Part shown: positions 49,414 through 61,571 of the stretch, piece by piece
Layout: every line of letters begins with the position of its first letter
Numbering within the stretch: the first letter of the stretch is position 1
From: Fennellomyces sp. T-0311
Taxonomy: Eukaryota; Mucoromycota; Mucoromycetes; Mucorales; Lichtheimiaceae
Direction: 5' to 3'
Assembly (NCBI GenBank): GCA_025266875.1
Contig: JALLLT010000043.1
Span: forward strand, 62,001 to 126,000
DNA: 64,000 nucleotides
Made by a program: the position numbers and the translations under genes
Notes under the pieces: model-generated
The model's input: the letters and a program-made list of their open reading frames with translations, nothing else
What the model was told of the DNA's origin: nothing
The model's database searches: none

Positions 49414-49851
49414 TGTGGATAGAAAGGAAGGGAGCGTAGGTATGAAGATGAGAGAAAAGTTTAAAGAACGTAGAGACCTTGGACAAAGGTGCACACACGC
49501 ACACGCACAGAAAAAAAAAGAGTAAGGGATTTAAGGTTCACCGGTACGTGGCAGCGCAGGCATGAACGCTGTGCCATTTGCGGTGCTTGGAATTGCAGTC
49601 CTACCATTCACCGTCGCTGTCAATCGACTGAGGGGGGAGCGGGTGGGTTTATTATTCCTCTTTCAACACACAAAAAAAAATTAAAAAGAAAAAAAAAGAA
49701 CCGCTGGGCAATGTACATCAAGAAGTATAATATAGGACATGAGCAAAGAGAAAGAAACAAAGAGGAAGCAGGAAAAGAAAAGAGAGAGAGAGAGGCAGAG
49801 AGAGAGACAGTTGAGGGACCACAAAACTTAAAGGGATGCGATGGAGGCGAT
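49414..49851. promoter_or_regulatory. Region upstream of lectin gene, with (GA)n tract
   Basis: A spacer of 438 bp between two minus-strand genes. It contains A-rich sequence and a GA-rich run at about 49,780-49,815 (CT-rich on the transcribed strand of the lectin), resembling the pyrimidine tracts common in fungal promoters. No clear TATA box is seen close to the start codon. Confidence 0.4.
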
Positions 49852-50740
49852 TTACAGCTTTCGTAGAGGACTGCCGGTCTTGACGGACGACCGTCCCAGC
49901 CGATGAACACGCAGATGGCGGCGCATGTTACTCTGGACACTGAAGCGGCGGCCACAGCCTTCCTCTGCACAGACAAAGGGCTTCTCACCTGTATGCGAGT
50001 ATGTATGAATGCGTAATGATGACGGACGGGAGAAACCCTTATTGCAATACGGACACAGGTAGCGGCCAGAGGTTGCGTCTCGCTGCAAGTGCTGCATGTG
50101 GTCATCTGCATCCTGCTGCGGCTGCAACGGAGGGCTCTGGTACTGTTCTGGTGGGCTGTCGGATTGGGCGCGTGGAGGTTGTGAAGTGGTGGAAGACGTG
50201 GAGGATGAGGTGGATGGGACGGGGCGGAAGAAGTCCACGGTGTTGGCGCTTATTGCTCGTCGATGGCGCTTTTCAAACGTGCTGGAGGGTAACAACGGCT
50301 TTGGCACTTGGGGCTGTAAGGTATATTCGGAAACGGATCGTCCATGCGTGCCAGGCCGATGTCGGCGTTGGCCAGGTAATGGCGGTAATAGAACAGGCCC
50401 TCCACCGTACATCCAACTGGGTGTCTTGCCGTTCGTGCTAAACGGCAAATGCTGCCCTTCGTCTTGGCGTTTCACGTCGTCTGTTGGATACAGTGATAGC
50501 TTTTGCAGATCCGACGGCAGACTACTGACGCTTCGAGTGCTTCGATGCCCAACACTTTTCCCATCGCTTGATGTCGACACTTTTTTCTCCCGTCCTGCTT
50601 TTTTTTGGTTGCACCCAATGCGTTACTTTTTAGAATCCTCTCCATCCAAAGAAAACCCGAACCCGCGCTTACGTACCTTCAGGCGAGTTCAGCAGAAACT
50701 GAATGCCAGGCAATCTGGGCTTGTCTACGGCTTGCGACAT
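49852..50740 (-). CDS. Two-finger C2H2 zinc-finger protein, probable transcription factor
   Basis: Two minus-strand exons (50,740-50,677 and 50,594-49,852) joined by an 82-nt GTACGT-CAG intron give 268 residues; splicing restores frame as NSPEGREKKV. The N-terminus MSQAVDKPRLPGIQFLLNSP resembles the short motif opening many fungal C2H2 regulators. The middle is Ser/Pro/Gln-rich and disordered. Near residues 192-244 two tandem C2H2 fingers appear: CPYCNKGFSRPSSLRIH, the linker TGEKPF, then C-x4-C-x12-H-x3-H with RRFSVQSNMRRH, a combination seen in many fungal regulators. A basic tail follows. It should act in the nucleus as a sequence-specific DNA-binding protein; its targets cannot be predicted. 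Confidence 0.88.
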
Positions 50741-52170
50741 TTTCTGAGAAAGATTTAAACGAGGGAAAAAGAGAAAAAAAAAGCTTTAGCGTGAAAAAAA
50801 AAGTGCGCACGATGTTTGAATAGACCGGAGTTTAGCAGTTTTTGTTCGGGCGATCTTTGGGAGAGGGAGGTCGCTTTTGCTTCTGCAGAACTCTTTTTTC
50901 CGCCATCGATCATGGACTCCAATTTATCCTTTGATCTCTCTCTCTCTCTCTCTCTTTCTCTTAACCAATGACTGCATGGCTATTTATCATTTGCAGCCTG
51001 CTGTCTGCCGCCCACTCCAGCAATCTTGGACACCTCTCCTCTCCCTTCACCCCCAATTTTTGCTCTCAACCTGTCGGCCCATTGGGTTCGTTTCGCTTTT
51101 TTCCGCTCTCTCTCTCTCTCTCACGTCCTTTTTACTCCTAATGACAATCCTTCGCGTGGGGATCATCACCTGAAAAGGCGATGCATGCAAGCTGTCCGAT
51201 ATAGCCTAAAATTTCGGGAAGCCGTTTTTCCGGCAAGCTATTATTAACTCCCATTTCGATGATCTGCAGCAAGCCCCTTCCCATTCTGTGTAACACCAGG
51301 TCCGATGAAAATGAAACCACCGGCCTGTCAAAAACCAATCTCGCTCTCGCTCGCTCATTGCGTGAAACACGGTCAATGCTTGGTGCTGCATACTGAGCCA
51401 CGTGGTGCATTTATTTCGTTGTCATGTCGTTCTTTTTTTTTTGTTTATTCTTTCGCCAATGCAGGTAAATCATGGAACTTCCCATTGTTCTTGATGCGTT
51501 TTGCTTCTACCAACACGATCACTGCTTTCACGTATAATCATGCCCACCGTTTCTCCGCGCAATCGTCTGTGTGCTGTGTTATTTATTAGGAGTGGCTAGG
51601 CATTAGAGTTCAATGTCATGCATATGGACCCAAACAACGCCCCCCCCCTAAAAAGTGCTGTTGTGTACTATTCAACAACAACGTGGCCCCATCTCCATGC
51701 TCCTATCACTCTGGTTATACGCAACCTATTCGTGGCAGCCAGTCTCTCCGGCGCCTACCGCCGCATTGCATCTCGCGAGATTCTGTTGGACGTTTATGTT
51801 TCTCCATCTCCGTTCATATGTCTGATGAGACCCGATCAGCTGATGCAGTACGGTAAGACATCCCAGGTAATTCTTATTTTTGATTGTCCCATTCCCTGAT
51901 CCAGTAAAATTTCTGTTTAATATGTTTTAAGGGTCCTACTACAAGTCCGCTATGACGGGTCCGTTTTTCTTCTCCAGAGATCCTTTTGACTTTCGATTCG
52001 GCCGCAGCGTGGTCCTGCATACTTTGACCGCGCTTCGTTTAATTTCCAACCTGCATCTACTTTAGCAAAACGATCCAGGTAATGTGATGGTGTGACTCTT
52101 TTTCTGTCGGATACCTTGACGCATGCCGATCGTCCAAAGTATTTGTTAGAATTCGCTCAACCATACTAGC
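50741..52170. other. Upstream region of zinc-finger gene, with CT microsatellites
   Basis: Contains (CT)n tracts at 50,936-50,961 and 51,103-51,121, and a C run at 51,640-51,648. These lie 200-400 bp upstream of the zinc-finger start. No gene was recognised. Confidence 0.45.
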
Positions 52171-52179
52171 TTCAGCCTA

Positions 52180-52535
52180 CGCCAGTGAATGTGCAATACT
52201 CTCATCGTATACCGTCATATCTTATCTTTTCCTGCAATCCCACGCAAGATTCCCTTGCGTTCAAAAAAGAGAAGTGATTTTTTGCAACAAACCATATGAA
52301 TTGCTTGGCAAGATGACCAGTGACAATTTTCTGCACGGAGTATTGCAGCATGCCCGGCTCGACTGTACGTAATGTTGCAGCCATTGTAGCAAAATGATTT
52401 AACATACAAAGCTGAGCAAAAACTTGACCTTATCTATCGCTTTCACTAATTTAATGCGGGAGAGCGACCTATTACCGCTAGCTGATGATATGATCAACTA
52501 TGCGCTCGCCCCCTACAGCATCTTGAGAGCAGGAT
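52180..52535 (+). pseudogene. Possible gene remnant, unknown
   Basis: Plus-strand peptide-like stretches in two frames: KREVIFCNKPYELLGKMTSD (about 52,268-52,330) and, after a frame change, LMRESDLLPLADDMINYALA (about 52,450-52,515). Amino-acid composition and codon use look protein-like, but there is no recognisable family, start or splice structure. Confidence 0.25.
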
Positions 52536-52539
52536 GTAC

Positions 52540-55028
52540 GTACTGCGGGAAATTTAATTACCAGTAAAAAAAGCTAGCGGCATCGAATCGTTTTACAGAA
52601 CATTGAGAACATTTATAAATAAGAAGCTTGTATTTCTAAATTAACCACCTTTTGACCTGGCAAAAAAAAAAAAAAAAAACGCTAAGCATCTTGTGCTCGT
52701 GTGATTTGTCACTCATTTTGATTACCCGATTTTTTAACGGTTCGTTGTTCACAAGAACCATCTTTTGGTGATACATAACCCCAAAGTAAGTATTACGGAC
52801 GAGTGTCTATACGATGGCGCGGGCGGAATCCATGACCACGCCGCGTGCGTACAGCTAAATGTGACACTTTTACTTGATAAATCACTGTTTCTCCCGTTTA
52901 TAGAAATTTTTATTTTGTCAAGAAATGTCGCCATCATCCGCGGCTAAGCCGTGTGTACATAGTGTAACTTGCCAAGCTTCGGCTTTGTAATTGTTGGACA
53001 AATACAAGGTTTATGTAAAATACAAGAAACGATCAGCACCGTTCCTGAGAACGATTTGATAGTCACGAGCCAAGCACTTACCAAGTTTACGACACTTGGG
53101 GTAGAATGGCGCGGTTTCAGTGCAGCGAAGATCATATATACATAGTATCTGACTCTGGAAAGATCCAATACGGCAATATGTATCCTGGTGGTTATCTGCG
53201 TGATGGGGGGTATACATCCATCCAATTGTCTGATGTGGGGGGATTTTTATGGCGCGCGTTACACCGTCTATCCGCCTGCCAATATACGTTTACTATGACA
53301 ACCGGATTCGCTAAACTCATGCTGTGTGATACACTTGTGCACACACTCAGCTCGCAGACGAATGCTTTTCGGGTTGGGTAAAATGACGAGTACATGCCTA
53401 GAGAAAGAACTCGTCCGTACTGCATAGGATATATGGATGAAACATCCGTTGTGGTAATTGTGTAATGAAAACAATCAACAAGAGTATGTACTTGCGGCAC
53501 CACATTCTACGGTTGTGATTTGTCAATTGCTTTAAATATCCTAGACATTCCGGAAATAAGGTTATAGGATAGCATCCCTCATCATGATTATTTGTCTACC
53601 GTATATGTTCAGAGGTATGGGGTGACCGCATTCGTATCAATAAACTGTGTATCTTGCTACGCAATCCGTACGGATCCATTGGCCACCGTCTGTTGTTACC
53701 ATAAACATTAAGCAAGGACCGACTTTTCAGCCTCAATGCAAGAACAATGTCACCATTTAAATGAATTCAGAACATTCAACTGCTTTTGACAATATATGCT
53801 TCAGCGCCGCAATCCCCGCTCGTACAGATACCGTACGGAACACATTCGCCAGCAATTCTATTCTCCTTCCAAAAGAACGGAATCCAGGCCTCATGCACGT
53901 GACTAAAGGTACCGCTCAAGCATCCTTACTTACGATTAACCATCTCTATTCCAGTTATCACATGACAGTTAAATAGAACCTGGATCATTTGCTATTTTCG
54001 TTTTTTTCTTTAAAAATATCACTGCCATTCCCGTTCTTACCGACCAAAAAGGCAGAACGGACTCAGTTCTTCCGAAATGTATTCAAATCCGGATTTTTAT
54101 TTTAGGACTTTTCTGAAAGTCCTCCATTATGATTTTGGACGCCCAGAACTCAGAGTATGTACCTGAAGTGGCCCCAAAGGCCCTGGTGCATTAATGCTGA
54201 GGCCTTTTTGCAAAGCTATTGCAGTCTGGTGGCCTACAATATGTTACAGTAGTTCACTGATTGCACATCGAGATTATCGGTATTGATAGATACAAATGAC
54301 TCGAGCAGAACAGAGGTGATCATGTGCAAGAAAGTCACTTTATTACGTAGCACTGTCATTTTTTATTGATGCAGCGATGGGTCTCCTTTGAGTGAGAGGC
54401 ATGATCCGACTGCGTTATCAGTGCTTGATGGCAGATCCGCAGTGAGAAGCCGGTTTGTGTCATTTAATAAAAACTGCTGATATATCGTACCCTCATTTTT
54501 CTTGGTAATGCACTTAGTGTTGTGTCAGAAATATATACATTGACTCTAGCATCAAACGATTTTGGTTTAGGCCTATCATTGAGTTGCCTAAAAGAAGCTA
54601 GCCAAGTTTCTTAAAATCGCCTCTGCTTAAGCTTATATATGATAGCACATGTTGCAATACGTATCTACATCGGCCATCAGCATTCTGTAATCTGTACTCT
54701 GGGTATGATGTAAATGCTTAAACTGTACCATCGTGGTATGACATTTCGGAATCGTGGATGCAATGCAAGCAACGCAACCTGCAGAAAACGATCAAAGAAC
54801 TGGCAAGAAATATTTGTACAGTGTAGCTATACTTTATTGTTTACAAAACATATGAAAATGGAAGCGCCGTATTTGTTTTCGTTCAATAATAAGGGCATAA
54901 GGCGCTCTGGATTACTAGAAAGACGTATATTTTTATGGACATAGTGTGATATTCATGGCAAAGACAATTAAAATAATATAGGACAATTGTGTTGGTATAT
55001 CAGATGACTTTATAAATCAAGCTTATAT
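52540..55028. other. Unassigned spacer
   Basis: An A run at 52,662-52,679, otherwise AT-rich DNA with short frames. No gene was recognised. Confidence 0.4.
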
Positions 55029-56237
55029 TTATACCAGTTCTGACAAAAAGTGGTAAACCTCGGGAGGATTCCACTGCCTGTCGGCTCCAATGACAATACT
55101 GTAGTTGGCAAAATCCAACGGCCGGACAAGGCGAATGAAATCCCTAATTCTAGGCTTTCCAGGAAAAGATACACCAGCGAAGGTTTCTCGTGCGACTGAA
55201 CCGATGCGCCAGATGACCATGAATCGTTGATAAAAGAAGCTGAGTGCACGACGTGCGTTGTCGACTTTTTCTGCTTGAATGTGCTCCTCAGACTTGGTTG
55301 TTACCGTCCGAGATTCCTTGACGAGAGTAGCCCACTCATTCGCTCGTTGCTGATATGCATCTTCGTTTTTTCGGTCGATACCCTTATACCAACCATAAAG
55401 CACCAAAAGGTGCTGCTGAATCTCCTGAGATGAAAACTCGGTCACCAAAGGAATGACCATCTTTGTTATTTCTGCTCGAGCTTCTTCTGTACTTGACTGG
55501 CCAGTGGTAGACAAATGTGTAGGTAAATGTTCGACCGGGAAACCATATTTGCGAGTGACTTCGAGGAAACCATAGATATTGATAGATCTTCCATCTGGTG
55601 CACACAAACGCATGCGGAGAAATTCGAGTACAATTGGTTCGACGCTATTGTATAGTTGCGTGTATGATTGGGAGAACTTGTCCCATGTGCCAATGATATC
55701 TGATCCGATTGTGCGCTGCCAGAAGCCAGATGCTTCCTTGCTAAAGTCAGGTTCGAAACTCTTGAGACTTGGTCGTTGGCTCATTTCTGCTATGGGTGTG
55801 AGTTGGAATAATTGGTTCAGGCCGGAATAGATGAGATTTGTGTCGATATCAAACTCTTTTTGGTATTCTTCGATGGTCATTTGGCGCTTGATCAACTTTT
55901 GGAGTTTGCTTGGACTTGTTTTTTGCTCGCTGATAAATCGCTCCAAACGTCGACAACTGTTGTATACTGGCCGAATAATGTCCTTGAGAATTTTTTGCTT
56001 CTCATTGGCGCCAGATGACTTGTCACTGCATTCGCCCTTGATGTAGAGTTGGAGGAAGCGTTTCAGCGCATCGTCCTTGGCAGTCGCTGCTTGTGTGACA
56101 TGTAGCACGTGCGTGCCGGCTCGTTGGAAATAAATTACACTCGGTAATGGATCACTCCAGTCGTTGACCGTAGTGGAAACGTAATTGCAACCGTCTTGAA
56201 GAAAGAGGATAACTTCAGTGTTATGTACAAAGGCCAT
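55029..56237 (-). CDS. Hypothetical protein, 402 aa, intronless
   Basis: A single open frame on the minus strand. It stays open upstream to 56,384, but I take the ATG at 56,237 (MAFVHNTEVILFLQDG) because TATAAAAG lies about 75 nt before it (plus-strand 56,312-56,319) and the upstream extension is low-quality sequence. The predicted protein is soluble, mostly helical and rich in charged residues, with no signal peptide and no membrane span. The C-terminal region (VSFPGKPRIRDFIRLVRPLD, then IVIGADRQWNPPEVYHFL) looks like a folded domain. I do not recognise the family and propose no function. The lack of introns is unusual beside the 3-7 introns of the EMC8, CLP1 and lectin genes. Confidence 0.8.
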   Translation of the reverse strand: MAFVHNTEVILFLQDGCNYVSTTVNDWSDPLPSVIYFQRAGTHVLHVTQAATAKDDALKRFLQLYIKGECSDKSSGANEKQKILKDIIRPVYNSCRRLERFISEQKTSPSKLQKLIKRQMTIEEYQKEFDIDTNLIYSGLNQLFQLTPIAEMSQRPSLKSFEPDFSKEASGFWQRTIGSDIIGTWDKFSQSYTQLYNSVEPIVLEFLRMRLCAPDGRSINIYGFLEVTRKYGFPVEHLPTHLSTTGQSSTEEARAEITKMVIPLVTEFSSQEIQQHLLVLYGWYKGIDRKNEDAYQQRANEWATLVKESRTVTTKSEEHIQAEKVDNARRALSFFYQRFMVIWRIGSVARETFAGVSFPGKPRIRDFIRLVRPLDFANYSIVIGADRQWNPPEVYHFLSELV

Positions 56238-56311
56238 TATATAAGTAGTAGAGAGAAGATTCAAAAACCCAGAAAAACAAGAAAAGGTGAAAGGCAAAGG
56301 AAGTCGGGGAC

Positions 56312-56319
56312 TTTTATAC
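56312..56319 (-). promoter_or_regulatory. TATA box of the 402-aa gene
   Basis: The minus strand reads AGTATAAAAGTCC about 75 nt before the chosen start codon, followed by a pyrimidine-rich leader (CTTCCTTTGCCTTTCACCTT). Confidence 0.6.
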
Positions 56320-56399
56320 TTTTCAAACAAAGTGCGCCACCGCTGTGTAGGACAGTACCACGAATATTGTGCTCCGCTCCACAAAAAACGTATACATTA

Positions 56400-58770
56400 T
56401 GCAGCGTGCAGCACAGCCTATGGCTGCGACATGTAGTGCTGTAAAAGGGCCGTACATACAGAATTACACGGTCGAGAAAGCGTCTTTATGCACGCTTTTC
56501 CGATGAGCGATAAGTATAGTTGTTTGTCTACAGTGTTAACGAAACCTGCGTTGTACCGGTGTAGTAATTCCACAGTATTATTTTTACGGAAGAGGAACTT
56601 TGAATGGTTATCCTTTTTTGAGAACCAATTACTGCGACCCATTTTTTTAACTGGTCAACCAAAGACCCAGTGGAGACGAGCGCGTGCAGGGGCATGAAGT
56701 CATTCATTGATAAACAGCTGCTCATTACCGGATTGAAAAATGTCAAGCGTGCTATCGGAATCACGTAGAGTTGTTCATAAAACTGGAACATTCAGAAAGA
56801 GCATCATTCTAGCAATAGCTATCCTCCACCCGTGCGGCGCATTTAAGCATGGTATTTTTTTTCAAAAAAAAAAACCTCATGATGTCCTCGAAAATGTTAG
56901 AGGCACTGATACAACTCAACAACTATGTATATTTGGACAGATATCGATGGAATCATGAGTGTATCATGCTTTCAATTATTCACTACATCATAGTGTGAAA
57001 GGGTGCCGTACTTTTGAAGGTAAGATCGGCCAGCTTATCCTTTTTTACAAGAGAAGTGGGAGGGAGGTTTTGCCTTTTACAACCCTCATTTAAACCTTAT
57101 GCTTCAATTTCTCCTTATTACACAACGATACAATCAAGAGTATCATATCTCGTTTCTCCATTCATCTGCAAAAGCAGGATGTGCATAAGTTTCTGCAGTT
57201 TACAAATCGGTCTCTCGGCAATGCAATAGAAGACTCTTTAAACATATATGGCCTGGATCCCTTTTTTCTGGTGATACGCGGCCCTTTAAACACATATTAA
57301 GCGGCTTCGGAATATACGGAACCGGATAAGCTGAAACAGCTGAGAAAAGGCGCCATAAGCGTAGCATCGTCATAGTTCTATTGTATGACTGGAGCTTAAA
57401 ATAAAACCTGTTATGACGATCCTCTACTGCATATTATTTGTGGGTATCATAGGACGCAGTATGAGTACACAATTTTCTTAATTAGGAAACGGCGACGTGA
57501 TGGTGGCGCGCCCAATATAGTAACTGACGCGCATAAAGCGCATCTTGCACTACAATAGGCCCGGTCAAACCCGCCTACAGCTTCAAATTTGAAGGTGTTA
57601 CAGGCAATAAAATTAGCCAATAAACAAACTGCTTTACGCTATCTAGAACTTTCCCTATATGTATCTAGATGCTTCGAAGTCCGTAGCTGTTTCAGTTAAC
57701 CTATGTAACCGCAAAGAATTATTTTTAAGGTAGCTTGTGTGACAGCAATGTAGGGCGAATAATGCTTTTATCTATACGACGTGTTATCTAGTTTTCAGAT
57801 AATTACGTACTCTGTGACCTAAGATATTGCATGGAATATTAATACTGGTTGTTAATTAAAAGGTCTGCTGTGTTTTTCACATGATAGAGTGGCAATTAGA
57901 CCCTTTCCGTACTACTTTTGAGTATGCACAGACCATAATCCTTGCCCTGTAGTAGTAAAGCGGAGCATGTTCAATAATGACAAATCCATTGCTTTACATA
58001 TATACAGGTAAACTGTCTATGTATGATGGCCCAGGATATAGCAGAAATGCGTGTACATCATGAGAGTTCCCTTTATTAACTTGTGCTTCTTAATTGCCTA
58101 TTCTTTTTTGGTTCAAACAGGGCAGTTACCCAGCAGTTTCCAGGATCACTTGTGTTATCGATGGCGTCCAATGATCATCACCAGTGCGATATTGTGTTCG
58201 ACAAATGAGGGCATAGTATTGCCGTTACATACGTATAAGTACGTTTTTAGCCGATCCCCAAGAAATACCAAGCCATTATGGCGCGCTTGCTTCGCTGAAA
58301 AACTTTCCCCGCTACGAACACTTTTCCAGTATACATACGGCAAGCTCATCTCGCTCACATATGCAAATTAATCCTAATTGCACGACCATCCTATAAACCT
58401 ACCCTTGGGAAACATTATATACTACCTTGTTGGAGCTGTGATGCTTTTATTCGAGCATCCATCGACATGTTTAATTTCAAAAGTACATACCTATACCCAG
58501 AAGAATGGTGAGTTTTACGCACAAACAACTTTTTTTTTTGCTCTGTAGAGCTTTATTGCTTTTCGGTGGAATATTTTACAACAAATGACATTATACGGAT
58601 GATTAAAAAGTCAAGTACAACCCATATCAAATACTGCAGCCCATAATCATGATGACCATATTGCAGTCGGTCATTAACTTTCCTTGACGGTGGTCTTTGA
58701 AACTGAAAAGGTCCAGTATTTGGTTACAGGACCTTAAGCTTTTGAAAAACCAGGGGTCACTGCAAATATT
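56400..58770. other. Unassigned spacer
   Basis: Short frames in all phases, no recognised domain or repeat. Confidence 0.4.
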
Positions 58771-59354
58771 GTTCTTGTGGTGAAACAACCACAGATCTAT
58801 AATATAATAGACAACTCCCGAAAAATAGCCAGAAATTATTAGTAAAAAACCTTCCTTATATGGAGTGCTCCTGTCGGTGTGAGCTTCGAGCGCACAAATG
58901 AAACATAGCCTATGTTTGCGCTGTAGATTCGCTTTGTCGTATCAATATCATTGCATCAGTTCAATTAGAAATACTCTACCAAAGGGCTCATAATCGATGC
59001 GTGTATGTGTGTGCAAACACTGTATGCAATCACTGATGTTGGTGATAAGGCTCTTCTTTGCGTTATGGACTCGCTTTGTGGTATCAATGTCAACATATCT
59101 GTCGATCGGTGTTTAACTTTCGTGGGTGAAATGTAGCCTACGTTTTCAGTTCGGATAAAAGAATTCCATCTACCATTGCACTGGACATCTACTCCCCTAA
59201 GGGAATATGTACTCCCCTCTCCTCAAGTTTTCGCACTGATAGCTATCTATGATTTTGCTGAGTGGCAAGTCAATAGACAAAGTGAAATTAGTTACAATCA
59301 AAACATGGGAGTTGGCGTTGCTTTTAGGATTAATATCGTCTGACTCTTCTCCTC

Positions 59355-59932
59355 TTGCAGGGCATGAACGATACTGTGAATTCTCACGTTGCGACTTTTC
59401 GAAAAGCTGTCGGCTACCTACGTGAGGACCGTGCTGTGTATTTGTCTATCCAAACATCTGGTGACTTGCATCATGGTCGTCAGTTCACTGCGTCAACTGC
59501 TGATAATGTAGCCATATCATTGATTGTTAATAATTAGTTGAGAAGGTCCAGGGGCCGAGATGCTGTGCTGTTTCGTAGAATCGGCAAAATAACTCATATC
59601 TACAATAACAATAGCGTGCATGATTTACGGAATTATGTTCTGATGTATCCGCACGTTGAGACAGGGTAGAGAAAAGGTATCCATTATCGGGACGGTGGTC
59701 GATAGGATAGTGGTAGCATTTGTGGGCCTCATCGTAGCGACCAAAACACTGTTTCTGCTGGAGAATACTACGCATATTGTATCTACGAGAGAGGCGATTC
59801 CTCGCTACAGCTTTATGAATGCCTCTGGCATCGCTATATCGTCAGTATGTACATCAAAATTAAGCATCATCGAATGTATTACTATTATACAAAGCAATAT
59901 CAATTGCGTGTTGAACTGCATAGCTGCATAGG
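59355..59932 (+). pseudogene. Helitron Rep/helicase, N-terminal domain remnant
   Basis: One plus-strand frame runs for about 190 codons with three internal stops. It reads, in order, YLREDRAVYLSIQTSGDLHH, TASTADNVAISLIV, RGRDAVLFRRIG, HDLRNYVLMYPHVETG, AGEYYAYCIYERGDSSLQLY and RYIVSMYIKIKHHRMYYYY with LRVELHSCI. This matches the Helitron_like_N pattern (RD-x-V-L ... YDPLQYPLLFPHGE ... REYYAYRLQ ... LFQQYVVDMYAKIEQQRL ... LRAELY). The Rep nuclease and helicase parts are absent, so the copy is truncated and inactive. Intact Helitrons move by rolling-circle replication. Confidence 0.75.
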
Positions 59933-60859
59933 TTAATATACTTCAACAGAATACTAGCAACGTAAACCTGGAACTTGCAAGAAGCCTTGATTGCAGTGTA
60001 ATATACGAATACTATCATAGCCTTCTTATAGTGTGGCGTATCTCTGTTTAAATATTCCAAAGTGTCTTGAACCACATCTCCTTTCTGGCGTTTCACTGCC
60101 TGAAAAATCATCTTCCATGCTTTTCTCTTGCTACTGCTGTTGTGGCTGTGTGGTGTCGCTCAATTGGAAAGCTTCAATGACGAGACCAAAAATAAGATAA
60201 TGTTTTATTGAGGAAAACTACTCTCTATTTATAATGATGATGAGCCGGGACGGAGAAGGTGAATGCTTTTCTATCAGAGCCGAATCCGTGTGATCGCCGT
60301 AATCCCTAATGATCGTACTGCTTTATTACGAAGGAACGGATAATCATGCAAAGACTGAGTTAACCTGAATGGTCCCTCTTGAAGTCTGAACCCAGATCAA
60401 GGTCTCACTGACGCACAAGCTAGTGAACGGACCAATAGATAACTGTGCGGTTGTTGATGTCGAAATAAAGGAACGGATGTAACAAAGGCTGAGATGGAAA
60501 GGCATGTAGACAATGGATGGCTGGTATGTCAAGATACGACAAGCTGTTCTTCTCAGCAGCTTTTCTTCAAGCGATATGCGTAATGATGTATATTTTGCTT
60601 GATGTGTCACTATAGCTCATATGAAGTGCATTTCAACTTTAAGCATGACTTTTAAAATTGTGAAACAAAGTACATCATTAGCTTAAGGATGGCCCGAATT
60701 TAACGCTTCGACACACCAACAGTAAATTCCAGATAAACTACGGATGAAGCATCACATGACTCCCGCTAACCAGTTTGTTTTCTGAGACATAAAACGATAC
60801 TGGTGAAATCAATGTTGTCATATATCCCCTATGTAACTAATTTGTATACAGAACTATAT

Positions 60860-60961
60860 ATTTCTTAATAAAATGTATTTCTTAATAAAATGTATTTCTT
60901 AATAAAATGTATTTCTTAATAAAATGTATTTCTTAATAAAATGTATTTCTTAATAAAATGT
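60860..60961. repeat. 17-bp tandem array, six units
   Basis: Six perfect head-to-tail copies of ATTTCTTAATAAAATGT within the nested insertion. Each unit carries AATAAA. Confidence 0.95.
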
Positions 60962-61012
60962 ATATCGCTCAAGCTACAAGATATTGTAGAAGTTTCAATG
61001 AATGGGAAATAA

Positions 61013-61145
61013 CAACAGGGGGTGCAGGGGTCTCCCTGCCGGGGGTTTGGGGGCAGGCCCCCAACGAGCCGCTGGAAATGGAGCACGAAGGTGTTGACAC
61101 GAAGCGTAGCGGAGGGGCTCAACCCCGGATGTGCGTAATGGACTA
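61013..61145. repeat. GC-rich hairpin block
   Basis: A sharply GC-rich island in AT-rich DNA. It contains the inverted repeats GCAGGGGTCTCCCTGC (61,024-61,039), TTGGGGGCAGGCCCCCAA (61,047-61,064) and GGGG-CTCAA-CCCC (61,114-61,126). It lies at the right end of the nested insertion, directly before the LTR resumes, so it may be the 3' terminal region of the inserted element. Confidence 0.7.
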
Positions 61146-61571
61146 AGGCGCGTTATAATAATAGAAGATATTTCCTATCGGATAACACATATCGGTTCAA
61201 CATCATCACGAAGTGTACTTACATAGTAACTTGTCTACACGGATTAAGAATTACACCGTATGAACGAATGGGATAAACTCAACAGGACATGGAATTGACT
61301 CCAATATAGCAATGCGGTCATTACACTGCAGGGCGGATGTCAAAGACATCCTCAGATCCGCATGATCAGAACAAAAGAAAGGATCCTATACGTCCTCTAT
61401 CCATTCAGGCAATTCTGAATGCGAAACACTATCTAAACTGCCATCGCTAATTCAATACACAAAAAGATATAAAAGCATAGAGCGTTGCATTCAATAAAGC
61501 ATATCCGAAACTTCAAAGATACTTTTATAAGTCTCTTTTTATTCTTTGTACCGTTGATTCACTTCAGTTCT

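Larger units (their letters stand above)
58797..61154 (+). mobile_element. Nested insertion carrying a decayed Helitron
   Basis: About 2.35 kb lies between the two LTR pieces. The left boundary reads ...CAGA|TCTATAATATAA, which fits the A|TC start of Helitrons. On the right the LTR resumes at TTATAATAATAG (one mismatch to the intact TGATAATAATAG); the last bases, ACTAAGGCGCG, hold CTAA but not at the very end, so the 3' terminus is unsettled. The interior holds a Helitron N-terminal domain remnant, a diverged internal duplication (GATTCGCTTTGTCGTATCAA against GACTCGCTTTGTGGTATCAA), a 17-bp array and GC-rich hairpins. Confidence 0.65.
58776..61566 (+). mobile_element. Solo LTR, copy 3, split by a nested insertion
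   Basis: The first 21 bp of the LTR (TGTGGTGAAACAACCACAGA plus T) lie at 58,776-58,796 and the remaining ~412 bp at 61,155-61,566, ending GATTCACTTCA. The 5-bp target duplication GTTCT occurs at 58,771-58,775 and 61,567-61,571. This proves that both pieces come from one LTR insertion later split by about 2.35 kb of foreign sequence. Confidence 0.88.

Noticed and set aside
56238..56384. 49-residue N-terminal extension of the 402-aa protein
   Set aside because: It would place the TATA box inside the coding sequence, and the extension is rich in aromatic and proline residues unlike the rest.
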